DNA of 28,332 nt, taken from a virus. The notes beneath the pieces are model-generated. The model saw only the letters and a program-made list of their open reading frames with translations, had not been told where the DNA came from and made no database searches. The DNA lies in IMG/VR virus record IMGVR_UViG_3300046010_001998, positions 1 to 28,332 of that record; one strand, given 5' to 3'. Made by a program: the position numbers and the translations under genes. Below are positions 8,275 to 14,972 of the stretch, in pieces; position 1 is the first letter of the stretch; each line of letters starts with the position of its first letter.

Positions 8275-9048
8275 TTAATTAATAGCTTTAGCTATATCAG
8301 AAAGCAAAGTAGAAACAAGATCATCGTAAAGCGCAAGCGCGGTAATAGCTTTGCCACCAGCAAAATAGTTGATTACGTTCGTACTATAGGTTGATCCGCT
8401 GCGTAAGATACGGAAACCGTCGGCGTTTCTTGCAACTGAGGTTTGCGAGTAATTTGTAGTGCTCTTGTTGTTTCTCCAGTCAAAGTTGCTTGAGTTGTTT
8501 CTTGAGACGCACGCGAAACCTGTTGTCCAAGTGCTAACAGTTATGTTTGCGGTGTTTCTTGATCTGACAAACCTATTGTGTGTTTGCGCTTGATCATAGA
8601 CAGTTCCACCAAAGCCCCAGACGTTACTAGGAGTAACAGTATCCAAAGTCGTCAGATTAACGGCAATGTGATAGTCGTCTAATGCTTCAGAAGCAGCTTG
8701 ATAAGCCCCAGTGCCGAGAAACTTGCTCGTACCGTCTCCTGTAAAACCATTGCGCCTGTCGTAGTCGGCTGCAACAAAGTTGGTATTGGTAAGAGAGTTA
8801 ATTGGTCCTTTCAAAACAACAAGAGCCCCCGTAAGCGTCCTTGCGCCCGACATAATAGCAACCAATGATAGTTGGTCCCAAAGACCAGAGGCTTTGCAGT
8901 TAATCACAAAGTTATTAATAGCTACTTTGACACCTGACTCAAGCGAGGCATTATCAGAACGCTCAACTTTGCTGATGTAGCTCAAAGCATCAGGGTCAAC
9001 CCGACCCTGTATTAGACTTTCATCAAAAAGAGTGACGCCACGGGGCAT
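8275..9048 (-). CDS. Putative tail appendage protein
   Basis: The 257-residue protein opens MPRGVTLFDESLIQG and then has the pattern ISKVERSDNASLESGVKVAINNFV, with KASGLWDQLSLVAIMSGARTL-type text a little further on. That pattern is common in fibre-associated proteins of environmental phages. The second half (NGFTGDGTSKFLGTG; YHIAVNLTTLDTV; FRILRSGSTYST) resembles the strand pattern of concanavalin/LamG-like carbohydrate-binding domains, which would suit surface recognition. The start shares one base with the previous stop (TAATG). Function is inferred from pattern and from its place beside two fibre-type genes. Confidence 0.7.
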   Translation of the reverse strand: MPRGVTLFDESLIQGRVDPDALSYISKVERSDNASLESGVKVAINNFVINCKASGLWDQLSLVAIMSGARTLTGALVVLKGPINSLTNTNFVAADYDRRNGFTGDGTSKFLGTGAYQAASEALDDYHIAVNLTTLDTVTPSNVWGFGGTVYDQAQTHNRFVRSRNTANITVSTWTTGFACVSRNNSSNFDWRNNKSTTNYSQTSVARNADGFRILRSGSTYSTNVINYFAGGKAITALALYDDLVSTLLSDIAKAIN

Positions 9049-9464
9049 TAGCTTACGTCTTCATCGTAAGGTGTAATATAAATATCGTTATCCGCTGCGT
9101 TAAATGAAGTGCTGGCGTTATTAATAACACTTATGCGCAAAGAAAACGGGTAAAGCCTAACCATTGGGAAAATTACCACTTTAGCGCCACTAGCGTCATT
9201 TACAGAAGCCGTATAGACATCACCTGCAAATTTAGCCGTAGCTGTGTCTGTGCCATCACTCATATTAACCCTTAGACTGATATAAGCACCCGCAGCAGGG
9301 TCAAAAGTACCTAGCTTAACGGTTACAGCCCCATAAAGATTCTTGTTGGAACTATTGTCATAAGGAACTGGATCAGATTCACCATTTACGGCTAATCCGT
9401 CTAATTCGTTAGTTACAATACTACTGGATCTGCTTGATGGAGTAGCCCACTTTGCGACTGCCAT
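9048..9464 (-). CDS. Beta-rich virion protein, unknown
   Basis: This 138-residue protein has a Ser-rich N-terminus (MAVAKWATPSSRSSSIVTNELDG) followed by alternating strands (NLYGAVTVKLGTFDP, AYISLRVNMSDGTDT, RLYPFSLRISVINN) and an acidic end. The arrangement looks like a single beta-sandwich. No cysteine, signal peptide or membrane helix is present. It is coupled on both sides by TAATG junctions to the 146- and 257-residue genes, which suggests that the three products work together in the tail or fibre base. I do not recognise the family. Confidence 0.75.
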   Translation of the reverse strand: MAVAKWATPSSRSSSIVTNELDGLAVNGESDPVPYDNSSNKNLYGAVTVKLGTFDPAAGAYISLRVNMSDGTDTATAKFAGDVYTASVNDASGAKVVIFPMVRLYPFSLRISVINNASTSFNAADNDIYITPYDEDVS

Positions 9465-9904
9465 TACGGCTTACCTCCTCGTGCGATACCCACAGATCGA
9501 GCATCAACAAAAGTGTTATTAAATTCAGCCCACGAGGGATACCGCTCAGTTCTAGACAGCGAAAAAAGCGTGTCGCGTTGCGCCGAAGTCAAAACGCCCG
9601 CCGTCACTAACGCGTCAAGTTGAGAGCGGGTAGAGGCAAGTCCGATGTCGAGCTTGCCGGTCTCTACCACCTGAAGCCCCCAGCGCATAACAGGGTCTGT
9701 AGAGGCTTTGATGGTATCAAGCAACGCAGCGCCCTCGGATGGCCCTAACGCGTCCATGATCGACCCCGGACCCGTGTTGGTGGTTTTCCACTCAACAATC
9801 ACCGGCAAGGTTGGATCAGGGGTGTTGAGCTTGTCCGCCGCCTGCCAATCAGGGATACCCTGCATATCAGGTTCGGCAAGCCGCTCGGCCAGTGTCTGAG
9901 TCAT
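9464..9904 (-). CDS. Conserved phage protein of unknown function
   Basis: The 146-residue product begins TQTLAERLAEPDMQGIPDWQAADKLNTPDPTLP. This is a conserved style of opening, seen in proteins that sit just upstream of fibre genes in environmental phages. The C-terminal half is helical (IMDALGPSEGAALLDTIKAS; LVTAGVLTSAQRDTLFSLS). GAGG lies about six bases before the ATG. It resembles short adaptor or chaperone-like proteins, but no catalytic or binding motif is visible. It is coupled to the downstream beta-rich gene by TAATG. Confidence 0.72.
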   Translation of the reverse strand: MTQTLAERLAEPDMQGIPDWQAADKLNTPDPTLPVIVEWKTTNTGPGSIMDALGPSEGAALLDTIKASTDPVMRWGLQVVETGKLDIGLASTRSQLDALVTAGVLTSAQRDTLFSLSRTERYPSWAEFNNTFVDARSVGIARGGKP

Positions 9905-9942
9905 GGGCTACCTCATCAAAATAATCCAGTCATCCTGTCTTT

Positions 9943-10395
9943 TTACGCAATGCGAATAATTGCGTTGCTTGCATCTGCCGTCGGGAACACAATCGTGAAA
10001 TCTCCCGCGGTAGACGATTTATCGCTGCCAAAATCCAGCACAACTACGGTCGGATTGGTGACCGAGATAGAAGTTGTGTTCGGCGTCGTGTTATAGATCA
10101 ACGCGCCACGCGCCGTGATCGTTGCGGTGGTGAAAGTCTCATCCGCAAAATCAGTAAAGGCGGTCGTACCCGTTGACGTGGGATCCACGTTCGACAGCGT
10201 TCCGCCTCCTGCGGTGTAGCCGGTGCCAGACACCTCGTTGGTCGCCGTGTAAGCCGTCGTAGACGCGTCAAAAGTTGCCGAGTTGGTGTACAGGGCAATT
10301 TTGAAAGTGTCTCCCGTTGACGCATCAAAATCGTGTACCCCGAACAACAGTTCCTTCTTGAACGACGTACACATGAAATTTCCAGTAAAAGCCAT
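9943..10395 (-). CDS. Beta-rich virion structural protein
   Basis: The 150-residue protein opens MAFTGNFMCTSFKKELLFG, then FDASTGDTFKIALYTNSATFD, and ends with TAGDFTIVFPTADASNAIIRIA. The body is dominated by Thr/Ser/Gly strands. Proteins with this opening and length recur in head-tail regions of environmental podoviruses and siphoviruses, and are usually called structural. AGGAG is placed upstream of the ATG. It lies directly after the small 99-residue gene and just before the fibre-base genes, so a tail-tube, plug or fibre-socket role is possible. The exact role is unknown. Confidence 0.75.
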   Translation of the reverse strand: MAFTGNFMCTSFKKELLFGVHDFDASTGDTFKIALYTNSATFDASTTAYTATNEVSGTGYTAGGGTLSNVDPTSTGTTAFTDFADETFTTATITARGALIYNTTPNTTSISVTNPTVVVLDFGSDKSSTAGDFTIVFPTADASNAIIRIA

Positions 10396-10396
10396 T

Positions 10397-10696
10397 TCAC
10401 AATCTCCTAATCAGTTCAGCAAGATCCTTGTGCCCTGCGTCCGTCAGCGCATTGTAAACCGTTGTTCGATCACTTTTTATAGCCTCCCGCATGTAAAATT
10501 CCAAAACTTTAACTAATCGGCCACGAAAAGCGCGCGCTTGTGCTTGAATTGCGGGGGGCGCAGTATCGCTGATAGAAATAACCTTCTGAGCACACCGTTC
10601 CGCCACTTCTTCAGGAGTAAAACCACGATTGGTTGTGGTTTTTACATCAACCTTGAACACCGGGTTTATGCTCAACTCGGATGCTGGAAAACTCAT
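10397..10696 (-). CDS. Small conserved phage protein, helical
   Basis: The 99-residue protein has an extended N-terminus (ELSINPVFKVDVKTTTNRGFTPEEVAERCAQKVISISD). Three helices follow, with the recognisable stretch EAIKSDRTTVYNALTDAGHKDLAELIRRL. Homologues of this type are widespread beside connector genes in environmental phages and lack a defined role. The ATG overlaps the adaptor gene stop (ATGA), so the two are translated together. Charged helices and the small size would suit a head-completion or assembly factor, which is inference. Confidence 0.78.
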   Translation of the reverse strand: MSFPASELSINPVFKVDVKTTTNRGFTPEEVAERCAQKVISISDTAPPAIQAQARAFRGRLVKVLEFYMREAIKSDRTTVYNALTDAGHKDLAELIRRL

Positions 10697-11343
10697 TGTT
10701 TCGGCCTCAAAACCATGCCTGTGCGATACTCATCTGTGACTTCTTTCGCTTCCCCGAACAGTTTGAGCCCGGTGATAGCTTCGACAAACCTTTTCTCATA
10801 CTGCTGCATGAGATCAGGCTCTCCCTTCATGTAAATATAAGCTTCGAGCAAGCTGCCATACAACATGGAGATTTCTGCGTTTTCACTTAGCCACGTGGTG
10901 GCCCCCTCAGCCCCCGCCGTCAAGCTGGCGGGGCGGTAAAAGTAATGCAATTCGACCGCAAAAGAACTGCTGGGAGTTGGCCCTAAAATGAAGTTGTTTA
11001 CGTCAAAAACCGCGTAAAACCGAGGATTTCCAGTCACCGAAGCGTTGGGATTGAACGCTTGTACGAAGTCGGCGTCCTTGAAATCAAGGAAATTCTGGAC
11101 ATTGGACCCGTCGGTGAACGAAAGAGAGAAGGGAGCCAAAAAATCAGTCGGACAAGAAAGGTACTTGTTTGAAGCAGACATGCTTCCGCTTACGTTCTTG
11201 CGAAACAAGCTGAGCTGCACGTTTTTTAGGATGCGTTCTTCCGCCTGCCGGATGAAAATCGGCAAATTGTTGACGAAAGACGTTTCGTTGTTCTCGGTAT
11301 AGTCCTGTATCGCCTGTTTTAGCTGACTATAGGTAAAACTCAT
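10693..11343 (-). CDS. Head-tail adaptor protein (SU10-type)
   Basis: The 216-residue protein begins MSFTYSQLKQAIQDYTENNE, then PIFIRQAEERILKNVQLS, and later has a beta segment with NKYLSCPTDFLAPFSLSF. This helix-then-strand layout is that of phage adaptor proteins that dock under the portal, such as those described for podovirus phiSU10. The C-terminal helices (ISMLYGSLLEAYIYMKGEPDLM, then YEKRFVEAITGLKLFG) fit the same plan. A start ten codons upstream is possible, but CAGGG lies at good distance from the ATG at 11343. The assignment is from pattern recognition and from its place among connector genes. Confidence 0.65.
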   Translation of the reverse strand: MSFTYSQLKQAIQDYTENNETSFVNNLPIFIRQAEERILKNVQLSLFRKNVSGSMSASNKYLSCPTDFLAPFSLSFTDGSNVQNFLDFKDADFVQAFNPNASVTGNPRFYAVFDVNNFILGPTPSSSFAVELHYFYRPASLTAGAEGATTWLSENAEISMLYGSLLEAYIYMKGEPDLMQQYEKRFVEAITGLKLFGEAKEVTDEYRTGMVLRPKQ

Positions 11344-11347
11344 GGCA

Positions 11348-11641
11348 TCACCCTGCTCTACCCACTTGTCCAAACCCTTGTGGGGGCAACAAATTAGGAC
11401 TTTCTACCAAAGGCACCCCGACAAAAACCAGTAACGGTTCCACCCGGTCAGGGCGAGCGTCTTTTAAGGCTTCCGGATCATCTACCTTTCTAAACGGGCC
11501 TAGCTGGGGATGCTTGGGCTCAAATTCGTCCGGTCCCACCAGCATTCCCGTCCACTCGCGCTTCATGACGCGGTAGGGATATCGTTGCCCAGAGCGATCT
11601 GATATTGCCCAAGACTTCTTCCCAGACGCGAACTTACCCAT
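11348..11641 (-). CDS. Small conserved phage protein
   Basis: The 97-residue product begins MGKFASGKKSWAISDRSGQ, then YPYRVMKREWTG, a basic aromatic segment. An extended Pro-rich stretch (EFEPKHPQLGPFRKVDDPEAL, then PLLVFVGVPLVESP) follows. Proteins of this form recur between the two adaptor genes in environmental podoviruses and have no named function. The ATG shares a base with the previous stop (TGATG); a GTG one codon earlier is less likely. There is little predicted helix, so it may wrap onto a larger virion protein. Confidence 0.76.
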   Translation of the reverse strand: MGKFASGKKSWAISDRSGQRYPYRVMKREWTGMLVGPDEFEPKHPQLGPFRKVDDPEALKDARPDRVEPLLVFVGVPLVESPNLLPPQGFGQVGRAG

Positions 11642-12309
11642 CACCCTATCCGGTAAGAATCAAAGCTGGGGGACACTTGGAAAGACGCACGATCTCGATC
11701 TTCCGTGGCCGCCCGGTCAAATTCCTCTTCGTAAACGGCTTTCAGCAGCTCCACCCGGTTAGGTGCGCGCTTCAATGCCAAATAATACGCCAGTCCCGCC
11801 GCCAAACAGGGGTAAAATCGGAATGGAAGGTCCATTGTGTTGGTGTAAATGTCTGCGTCATCCATGCGCGTGAGCGCATCGTACACGATGACATCCGTAG
11901 AGTTCTGCGGCACCGGCCAAAGCTTCAGATTTGGCGTCAATTGCCTATCCAAAAAGAACTGGTTCGGTCTACTTTGCTGTGTCTTGTTCGGGATGGTGAG
12001 ATAGTCGTCTCGACTCAGCCTCTCCATCGAGTAATCTACGCCATTTCTTCGGCAAATCACCGACAAAACGTCGATAACGTCCGCGCCCAGCAGGTATTCC
12101 CCGTCCGCTTGCGTTACCGTGAAAGACCGTTGCTTGATCGTCCACTGATTAAGGCCCCGATTTGCCCAGTCGGCAAGCAAAAGATTGAGCGAGCGCTTGG
12201 CTGTTTTCAGATCGTATCCGGTTCTGACTTCCAAACCACAGCGCTCGAATGCCTCCTCTACATATTCGGCGACATCTAGCTCAAAATCCTTGTTGCCGGA
12301 GGTAGTCAT
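11641..12309 (-). CDS. P22 gp4-like / tail-tubular-A-like adaptor
   Basis: This 222-residue protein has N-terminal helices (ELDVAEYVEEAFERCGLEVRT; KTAKRSLNLLLADWANRG). A beta region follows (WTIKQRSFTVTQADGEYLLG; RPNQFFLDRQLTPNLKLWPVP), then a C-terminal helical pair. This order matches the head-to-tail adaptor family that includes P22 gp4 and T7 gp11, which form a ring under the portal. 'LLLADWANRGLNQWTI' is a hallmark-like stretch of environmental members. No peptidoglycan hydrolase motif is evident, unlike P22 gp4. It is coupled by ATGA to the 52-residue gene upstream and by TGATG to the gene downstream. Confidence 0.65.
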   Translation of the reverse strand: MTTSGNKDFELDVAEYVEEAFERCGLEVRTGYDLKTAKRSLNLLLADWANRGLNQWTIKQRSFTVTQADGEYLLGADVIDVLSVICRRNGVDYSMERLSRDDYLTIPNKTQQSRPNQFFLDRQLTPNLKLWPVPQNSTDVIVYDALTRMDDADIYTNTMDLPFRFYPCLAAGLAYYLALKRAPNRVELLKAVYEEEFDRAATEDRDRASFQVSPSFDSYRIG

Positions 12310-12464
12310 GCCTTCTTACCACGAGGTTTTGCGGTTTTTGCAGACTTTTTGAAATCGGCTGCCGTAGGAGCACCTTTTGCTCCGGGTTTACGCATTTTTT
12401 CTCCGGAGCCTTCCGCAATACGTTTCCGTTTTGCGTTAATGTTTGCGTACAGACCCCGTGCCAT
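12306..12464 (-). CDS. Tiny basic phage protein (MARGLYANIN family)
   Basis: The 52-residue protein opens MARGLYANINAKRKRIAEGSG and continues as a Lys/Arg/Ala-rich tail ending AKPRGKKA. Small proteins with the opening MARGLYANI are very common in environmental phages between capsid and adaptor genes. Their role is unknown; the strong positive charge suggests contact with DNA or with an acidic virion surface. It is firmly bracketed: TAATG at the upstream junction and ATGA at the downstream junction. Its shortness makes it easy to miss. Confidence 0.82.
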   Translation of the reverse strand: MARGLYANINAKRKRIAEGSGEKMRKPGAKGAPTAADFKKSAKTAKPRGKKA

Positions 12465-12586
12465 TATGCGTTCCGCACCTTACAGCCGCTTCCGGCCTTG
12501 CCGCCACGGCTCATCTTGTGGACTTCGCCGCCACAACGCATGCAACGAGCCACTTCTTTCTTACCGGACGCTTTACCTTTCTTCAT
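12464..12586 (-). CDS. Tiny basic cysteine-containing protein
   Basis: The product is 40 residues: a Lys-rich start (MKKGKASGKKEVAR), a CxxC knuckle (CMRCGGEVHKM) and a Gly/Lys tail with one further Cys (GSGCKVRNA). The three cysteines plus His could bind a metal ion. The start follows the preceding stop by two bases, and its own stop overlaps the next ATG (TAATG), which supports it as a real gene despite its size. I do not recognise a named family. Confidence 0.72.
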   Translation of the reverse strand: MKKGKASGKKEVARCMRCGGEVHKMSRGGKAGSGCKVRNA

Positions 12587-12588
12587 GG

Positions 12589-12771
12589 TTATCCCCAAAT
12601 CTTGTGAATGAGTGGAGTGACAAGGATCAAAACTACTATTCCCCAAATCCTAATGTCCATGCCCGCTAGGGTCTTGTGCTGTTCGGCCAGCTTTTCTTCT
12701 AGGCGCGAATAACGGAGGTTACATTCAGCTTCATGTTTTTCCAGTCGGGACAAAACATCTTCCACACGCAT
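12589..12771 (-). CDS. Coiled-coil plus C-terminal membrane anchor, XhlA-like
   Basis: The 60-residue protein is a charged amphipathic helix (VEDVLSRLEKHEAECNLRYS, then RLEEKLAEQHKTLAGMD). A single hydrophobic helix (WGIVVLILVTPLIHKIWG) ends the protein. A soluble coiled coil followed by a C-terminal transmembrane segment is the layout of haemolysin XhlA-type phage proteins, which associate with holins in Bacillus prophages. GAGG is positioned upstream of the ATG at 12771; a much longer in-frame extension lies over the neighbouring gene and is rejected. Here it sits among capsid and connector genes, so a lysis role is uncertain and a virion membrane-contact role is also possible. Confidence 0.65.
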   Translation of the reverse strand: MRVEDVLSRLEKHEAECNLRYSRLEEKLAEQHKTLAGMDIRIWGIVVLILVTPLIHKIWG

Positions 12772-12778
12772 GCTAACC

Positions 12779-13063
12779 TCACCACGCCTTGCAGGACCAG
12801 TATCTTGCGCTGAACTTGTCAGACGCCGTATCACACGAATGTCTCGCTCTGAAGTTTTTGCGCCTGTCCGGTTGGTCTTTTTTGATGGACATATTGGGGT
12901 CTCCGAAACGGACGAGCTTGATTTCGGAGCCTTTTTTGGCCAAGACCGCGCTTTTTTTGGCGCTGTTTGGAGTCCTTTTTGGCTTGTTGTACCCGGCAAA
13001 GGTTTCTCCCCGGTAAACTAATCGACCTGAAGGCGTTCTTTTTACGTCTTTCGTCGTAGCCAT
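12779..13063 (-). CDS. Small basic conserved phage protein
   Basis: The 94-residue protein is highly basic in its first half (VKRTPSGRLVYRGETF; NKPKRTPNSAKKSAVLAKKG). It ends in a compact motif, RFGDPNMSIKKDQPDRRKNF, then RARHSCDTASDKFSARYWSCKAW. The C-terminal motif, with two Cys and conserved Arg/Trp residues, recurs in many environmental phages, often next to structural genes. Its function is not established. Charge and position suit DNA or capsid-interior binding. No membrane segment is present. Confidence 0.75.
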   Translation of the reverse strand: MATTKDVKRTPSGRLVYRGETFAGYNKPKRTPNSAKKSAVLAKKGSEIKLVRFGDPNMSIKKDQPDRRKNFRARHSCDTASDKFSARYWSCKAW

Positions 13064-13069
13064 TATCGC

Positions 13070-13345
13070 TTACTTATAGAAGCTCGTGAGACTCGTGAGA
13101 TTGTTGAACACGGCATAAATGCTCGTACCAAACCTGACGCCCTCGTCCGGTATGTTGAGCTGCCCCGTGCTGTTTGAATGAATATCGACCGTAAAAAGCG
13201 TGGGGCCTGCCGCGCCACCATCCTTAAACGCTACGGAACCGGTGCTTCCCGCCCCATGATAATGAATGGTGCATAGACGTGCTGGTCCAGAAGTAACGGC
13301 ACCACTGGCCGTCAGATACGTCGCTTTGACATCTGATCCAGACAT
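13070..13345 (-). CDS. Small beta-rich virion protein, paralogue 2
   Basis: The 91-residue protein shares a clear framework with the gene immediately upstream: SDVKA..LT..GA near the start, a central Gly-rich hairpin, DI before the middle, the block NIPDEGV.FG.SI and a terminal SFYK. The sequence is strand-rich without cysteine clusters or charge bias. AGGAACC precedes the ATG. The pair probably arose by duplication and may form a hetero-oligomeric decoration, spike or stopper. No family name is recognised. Confidence 0.78.
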   Translation of the reverse strand: MSGSDVKATYLTASGAVTSGPARLCTIHYHGAGSTGSVAFKDGGAAGPTLFTVDIHSNSTGQLNIPDEGVRFGTSIYAVFNNLTSLTSFYK

Positions 13346-13353
13346 GACGGTTC

Positions 13354-13629
13354 CTATGTATAAAAGATAGTCATGGCCGTAATGTTTGTTGAAGTTGAGA
13401 CAAAGATGTCTCTACCAAACAACACGCCTTCGTCTGGGATGTTCACCGAGTGGGAATCGGATTGCAAAAAATCTATGTCCACCGTAACCGCGCCCCCGTC
13501 CCCATCGGTTAAGGTGAGACGACCCGCACCGGCTCCCGTAAGAACCTGCAACTGGCGCAGTCGGGTGCGACCAACGTTGGCCGCTCCCGTCGTGGTAAGA
13601 CGTTTTGCTTTTACGTCCGAGTTAGCCAT
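13354..13629 (-). CDS. Small beta-rich virion protein, paralogue 1
   Basis: This 91-residue protein is the tandem relative of the next gene downstream: the same length, the same SDVKA start, a GAGAGRLTLTDGDGG hairpin, VNIPDEGVLFGRDIF and a final IFYT. The two are separated by eight bases. The Asp/Gly-rich hairpin at residues 34-46 (GRLTLTDGDGG) could bind a cation, but that is speculative. AAGGAGAGG is placed upstream of the ATG, a strong site consistent with an abundant virion component. Its function is unknown. Confidence 0.78.
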   Translation of the reverse strand: MANSDVKAKRLTTTGAANVGRTRLRQLQVLTGAGAGRLTLTDGDGGAVTVDIDFLQSDSHSVNIPDEGVLFGRDIFVSTSTNITAMTIFYT

Positions 13630-13641
13630 TCAAACCTCTCC

Positions 13642-13866
13642 TTATGCGGCGGAGATGTTCGCGTTGGTGTCCACTCGCTTCCAGTTGGTGCCGTCAGAAA
13701 ACGCCAAAATAGCGCTTCCCGCAGCGCCGTTTGAAACGTAAATGACCGCGCCTGCGCCCTCGGTCGCCGCCGAAGGAACACCTGCTACTGTATACGTGGG
13801 AACTTTGATCTCACCGACGAAACCGTTAGTAGAAATAACGGGGCCGGAAAAAGTGGTATTAGCCAT
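13642..13866 (-). CDS. Small virion protein, fibre-tip-like sequence
   Basis: The 74-residue protein reads as short strands (GPVISTNGFVGEIKV; AGAVIYVSNGAAGSAILAFSDGTNWKRVDT). The segment 'GAVIYVSNGAAGSAILAFSDGTNW' resembles small terminal modules found on phage head fibres and tail fibres. It is the first gene after the capsid terminator. GAGGTG is placed just before the ATG, next to a possible hairpin in the leader. It may be a capsid decoration or head-fibre protein, but nothing decides this. Confidence 0.72.
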   Translation of the reverse strand: MANTTFSGPVISTNGFVGEIKVPTYTVAGVPSAATEGAGAVIYVSNGAAGSAILAFSDGTNWKRVDTNANISAA

Positions 13867-13876
13867 TGGTCACCTC

Positions 13877-13909
13877 TTGCACAAGGTATTTGCTCTGCAG
13901 TCTGTGCAA
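13877..13909 (-). other. Leader hairpin before the 74-residue gene
   Basis: TTGCACA at 13877-13883 and TGTGCAA at 13903-13909 form seven perfect pairs around a 19-base loop that contains a CTGCAG palindrome. In the minus-strand transcript the second arm abuts the ribosome binding site (GAGGTG), so folding could influence translation. Only the pairing is seen; a regulatory role is a guess. Confidence 0.4.
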
Positions 13910-13980
13910 AGTCAGGCGGGCTGGCGACCTGTCTGCAAAGCTAAATATGTAGCCCAGACCAAATAATAGCACGCACCCTG

Positions 13981-14010
13981 AAAAAAGAAAGAGGCCTCAT
14001 AAGAGGCCCC
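13981..14010 (-). terminator. Rho-independent terminator after the capsid gene
   Basis: On the minus strand GGGGCCTC, a TTAT loop and GAGGCCTC form an eight-pair stem with one G-U pair. TTTCTTTTTT follows. This fits an intrinsic terminator that would partly or wholly separate capsid-gene transcription from the tail genes. Confidence 0.8.
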
Positions 14011-14020
14011 TTTTGGAGAT

Positions 14021-14039
14021 CCTAAAGAAGCTCTTTAGG
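14021..14039 (-). other. Second hairpin just after the capsid stop codon
   Basis: CCTAAAGA, a three-base loop and TCTTTAGG form eight perfect pairs starting about ten bases beyond the capsid stop. It has no T-tract of its own and precedes the terminator. It may protect the 3' end of the capsid mRNA from exonucleases. Confidence 0.55.
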
Positions 14040-14048
14040 AACTACCGA

Positions 14049-14957
14049 TCAAGCACCCGGCGTGCCGAATACACAGCGCCAGTCCGAGACCCCGAAGCTA
14101 TAACGCTCACGGGCCTTGAAGCGCATGTTACCGGTGTCAAAATCTCCTTCCATGCCGGTCTTGATCGGCGAACGGTTGAAGTATTTGAAACCATTCGGTG
14201 CGTCAGTCTTGATGAAGTACGCGTCCGTATCAGTGAGGAAGTGGTTTACCACAGCCCCTTGCGGAAGCATACCCATCGAACGCATGGCGTTCGTGTCGTT
14301 GTCTGCCGTGCCCGGACGCAGGTTCGAGTTAAGCACTCGCTCTGCGATGAACTGAAGCTCTTTCGGAATAATGAGCTTCATGCCGCGAACAGCAATCTTC
14401 AGACCACGCTCATCCGTCAGACCTGCGATGTCAATCAGCATCTGCTCCAGCGAGGTCTCGTTGAGATCCGCGGCGGTAGCCAGAAGGTTGGTCTGATTGC
14501 CAGTAAGGCTGGGATGCGCGTTCGAGCAAAGCGCGGCACCGTCGCCAATCGCATAGGCTCCCGTGCTGAACGCGTTGTTCAGAATGGAAGCTGCTTTGAT
14601 TTGCTTGGTCTGCGCCATCGAACGAGCCAGCGCCTTCGTGTACCGAGAAGCCAGACGATCATAAAGATTGTCTTCGATAGCTTCTTCCGTGATAGAAAAC
14701 GCCAGAGCGATGGTTTCGTGGGTGTAACGAGCGGTGTACGTCTCTTGAGCGTCGTCAAACGTGATGGCACCGCCTTCACTCTTGACCGGAGCTGTCGAGA
14801 AGCCCGCAAGCATTACTTCTTCTTCAAAGGCACGGTCCGAAGACTCCTCATCGAAGATTTCAGAATGCTCGTTCTCGTAACGGTTGTATTCAAGCCCGAA
14901 CAAGGCATTTAGGCCGGGTTCAAGCTCCTTCGCTAGTTGCGCGCGAGAGATAGCCAT
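14049..14957 (-). CDS. Major capsid protein, HK97 fold (Mu gpT-like)
   Basis: The 302-residue protein has an acidic helical N-terminal arm (LEPGLNALFGLEYNRYENEHSEIF; residues about 10-45). The central pattern TARYTHETIALAFSITEEAIED, then LYDRLASRYTKALARSMAQTKQ, is typical of Mu gpT-type HK97-fold capsid proteins. After the A-domain-like region (LIIPKELQFIAERVLNSNLRPG) it closes with a P-domain strand set (RFKARERYSFGVSDWRCVFG). The ribosome binding site is near perfect, AAGGAGG, and two hairpins follow the gene, both consistent with very high expression. The N-terminal arm is not obviously a cleaved scaffold domain, since a separate scaffold gene lies upstream. The scaffold, co-chaperonin and terminase neighbours support the call. 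Confidence 0.88.
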   Translation of the reverse strand: MAISRAQLAKELEPGLNALFGLEYNRYENEHSEIFDEESSDRAFEEEVMLAGFSTAPVKSEGGAITFDDAQETYTARYTHETIALAFSITEEAIEDNLYDRLASRYTKALARSMAQTKQIKAASILNNAFSTGAYAIGDGAALCSNAHPSLTGNQTNLLATAADLNETSLEQMLIDIAGLTDERGLKIAVRGMKLIIPKELQFIAERVLNSNLRPGTADNDTNAMRSMGMLPQGAVVNHFLTDTDAYFIKTDAPNGFKYFNRSPIKTGMEGDFDTGNMRFKARERYSFGVSDWRCVFGTPGA

Positions 14958-14965
14958 GAGTTAAC

Positions 14966-14972
14966 CCTCCTT
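14966..14972 (-). promoter_or_regulatory. Strong Shine-Dalgarno site of the capsid gene
   Basis: AAGGAGG on the minus strand lies about eight bases before the capsid ATG and overlaps the stop of the upstream gene. It is the best match to the 16S rRNA tail that I noticed in the window and would favour abundant translation. Confidence 0.75.

Larger units (their letters stand above)
13867..14048. other. 182-bp intergenic region between capsid gene and next gene
   Basis: This gap separates the major capsid gene from the tail-side genes. It holds two hairpins directly after the capsid stop and a leader hairpin next to the following gene. Between them is an AT-rich patch (around 13950-13970) with TATTAT-like words but no matching -35 box. 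I see no gene in it. Confidence 0.6.
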
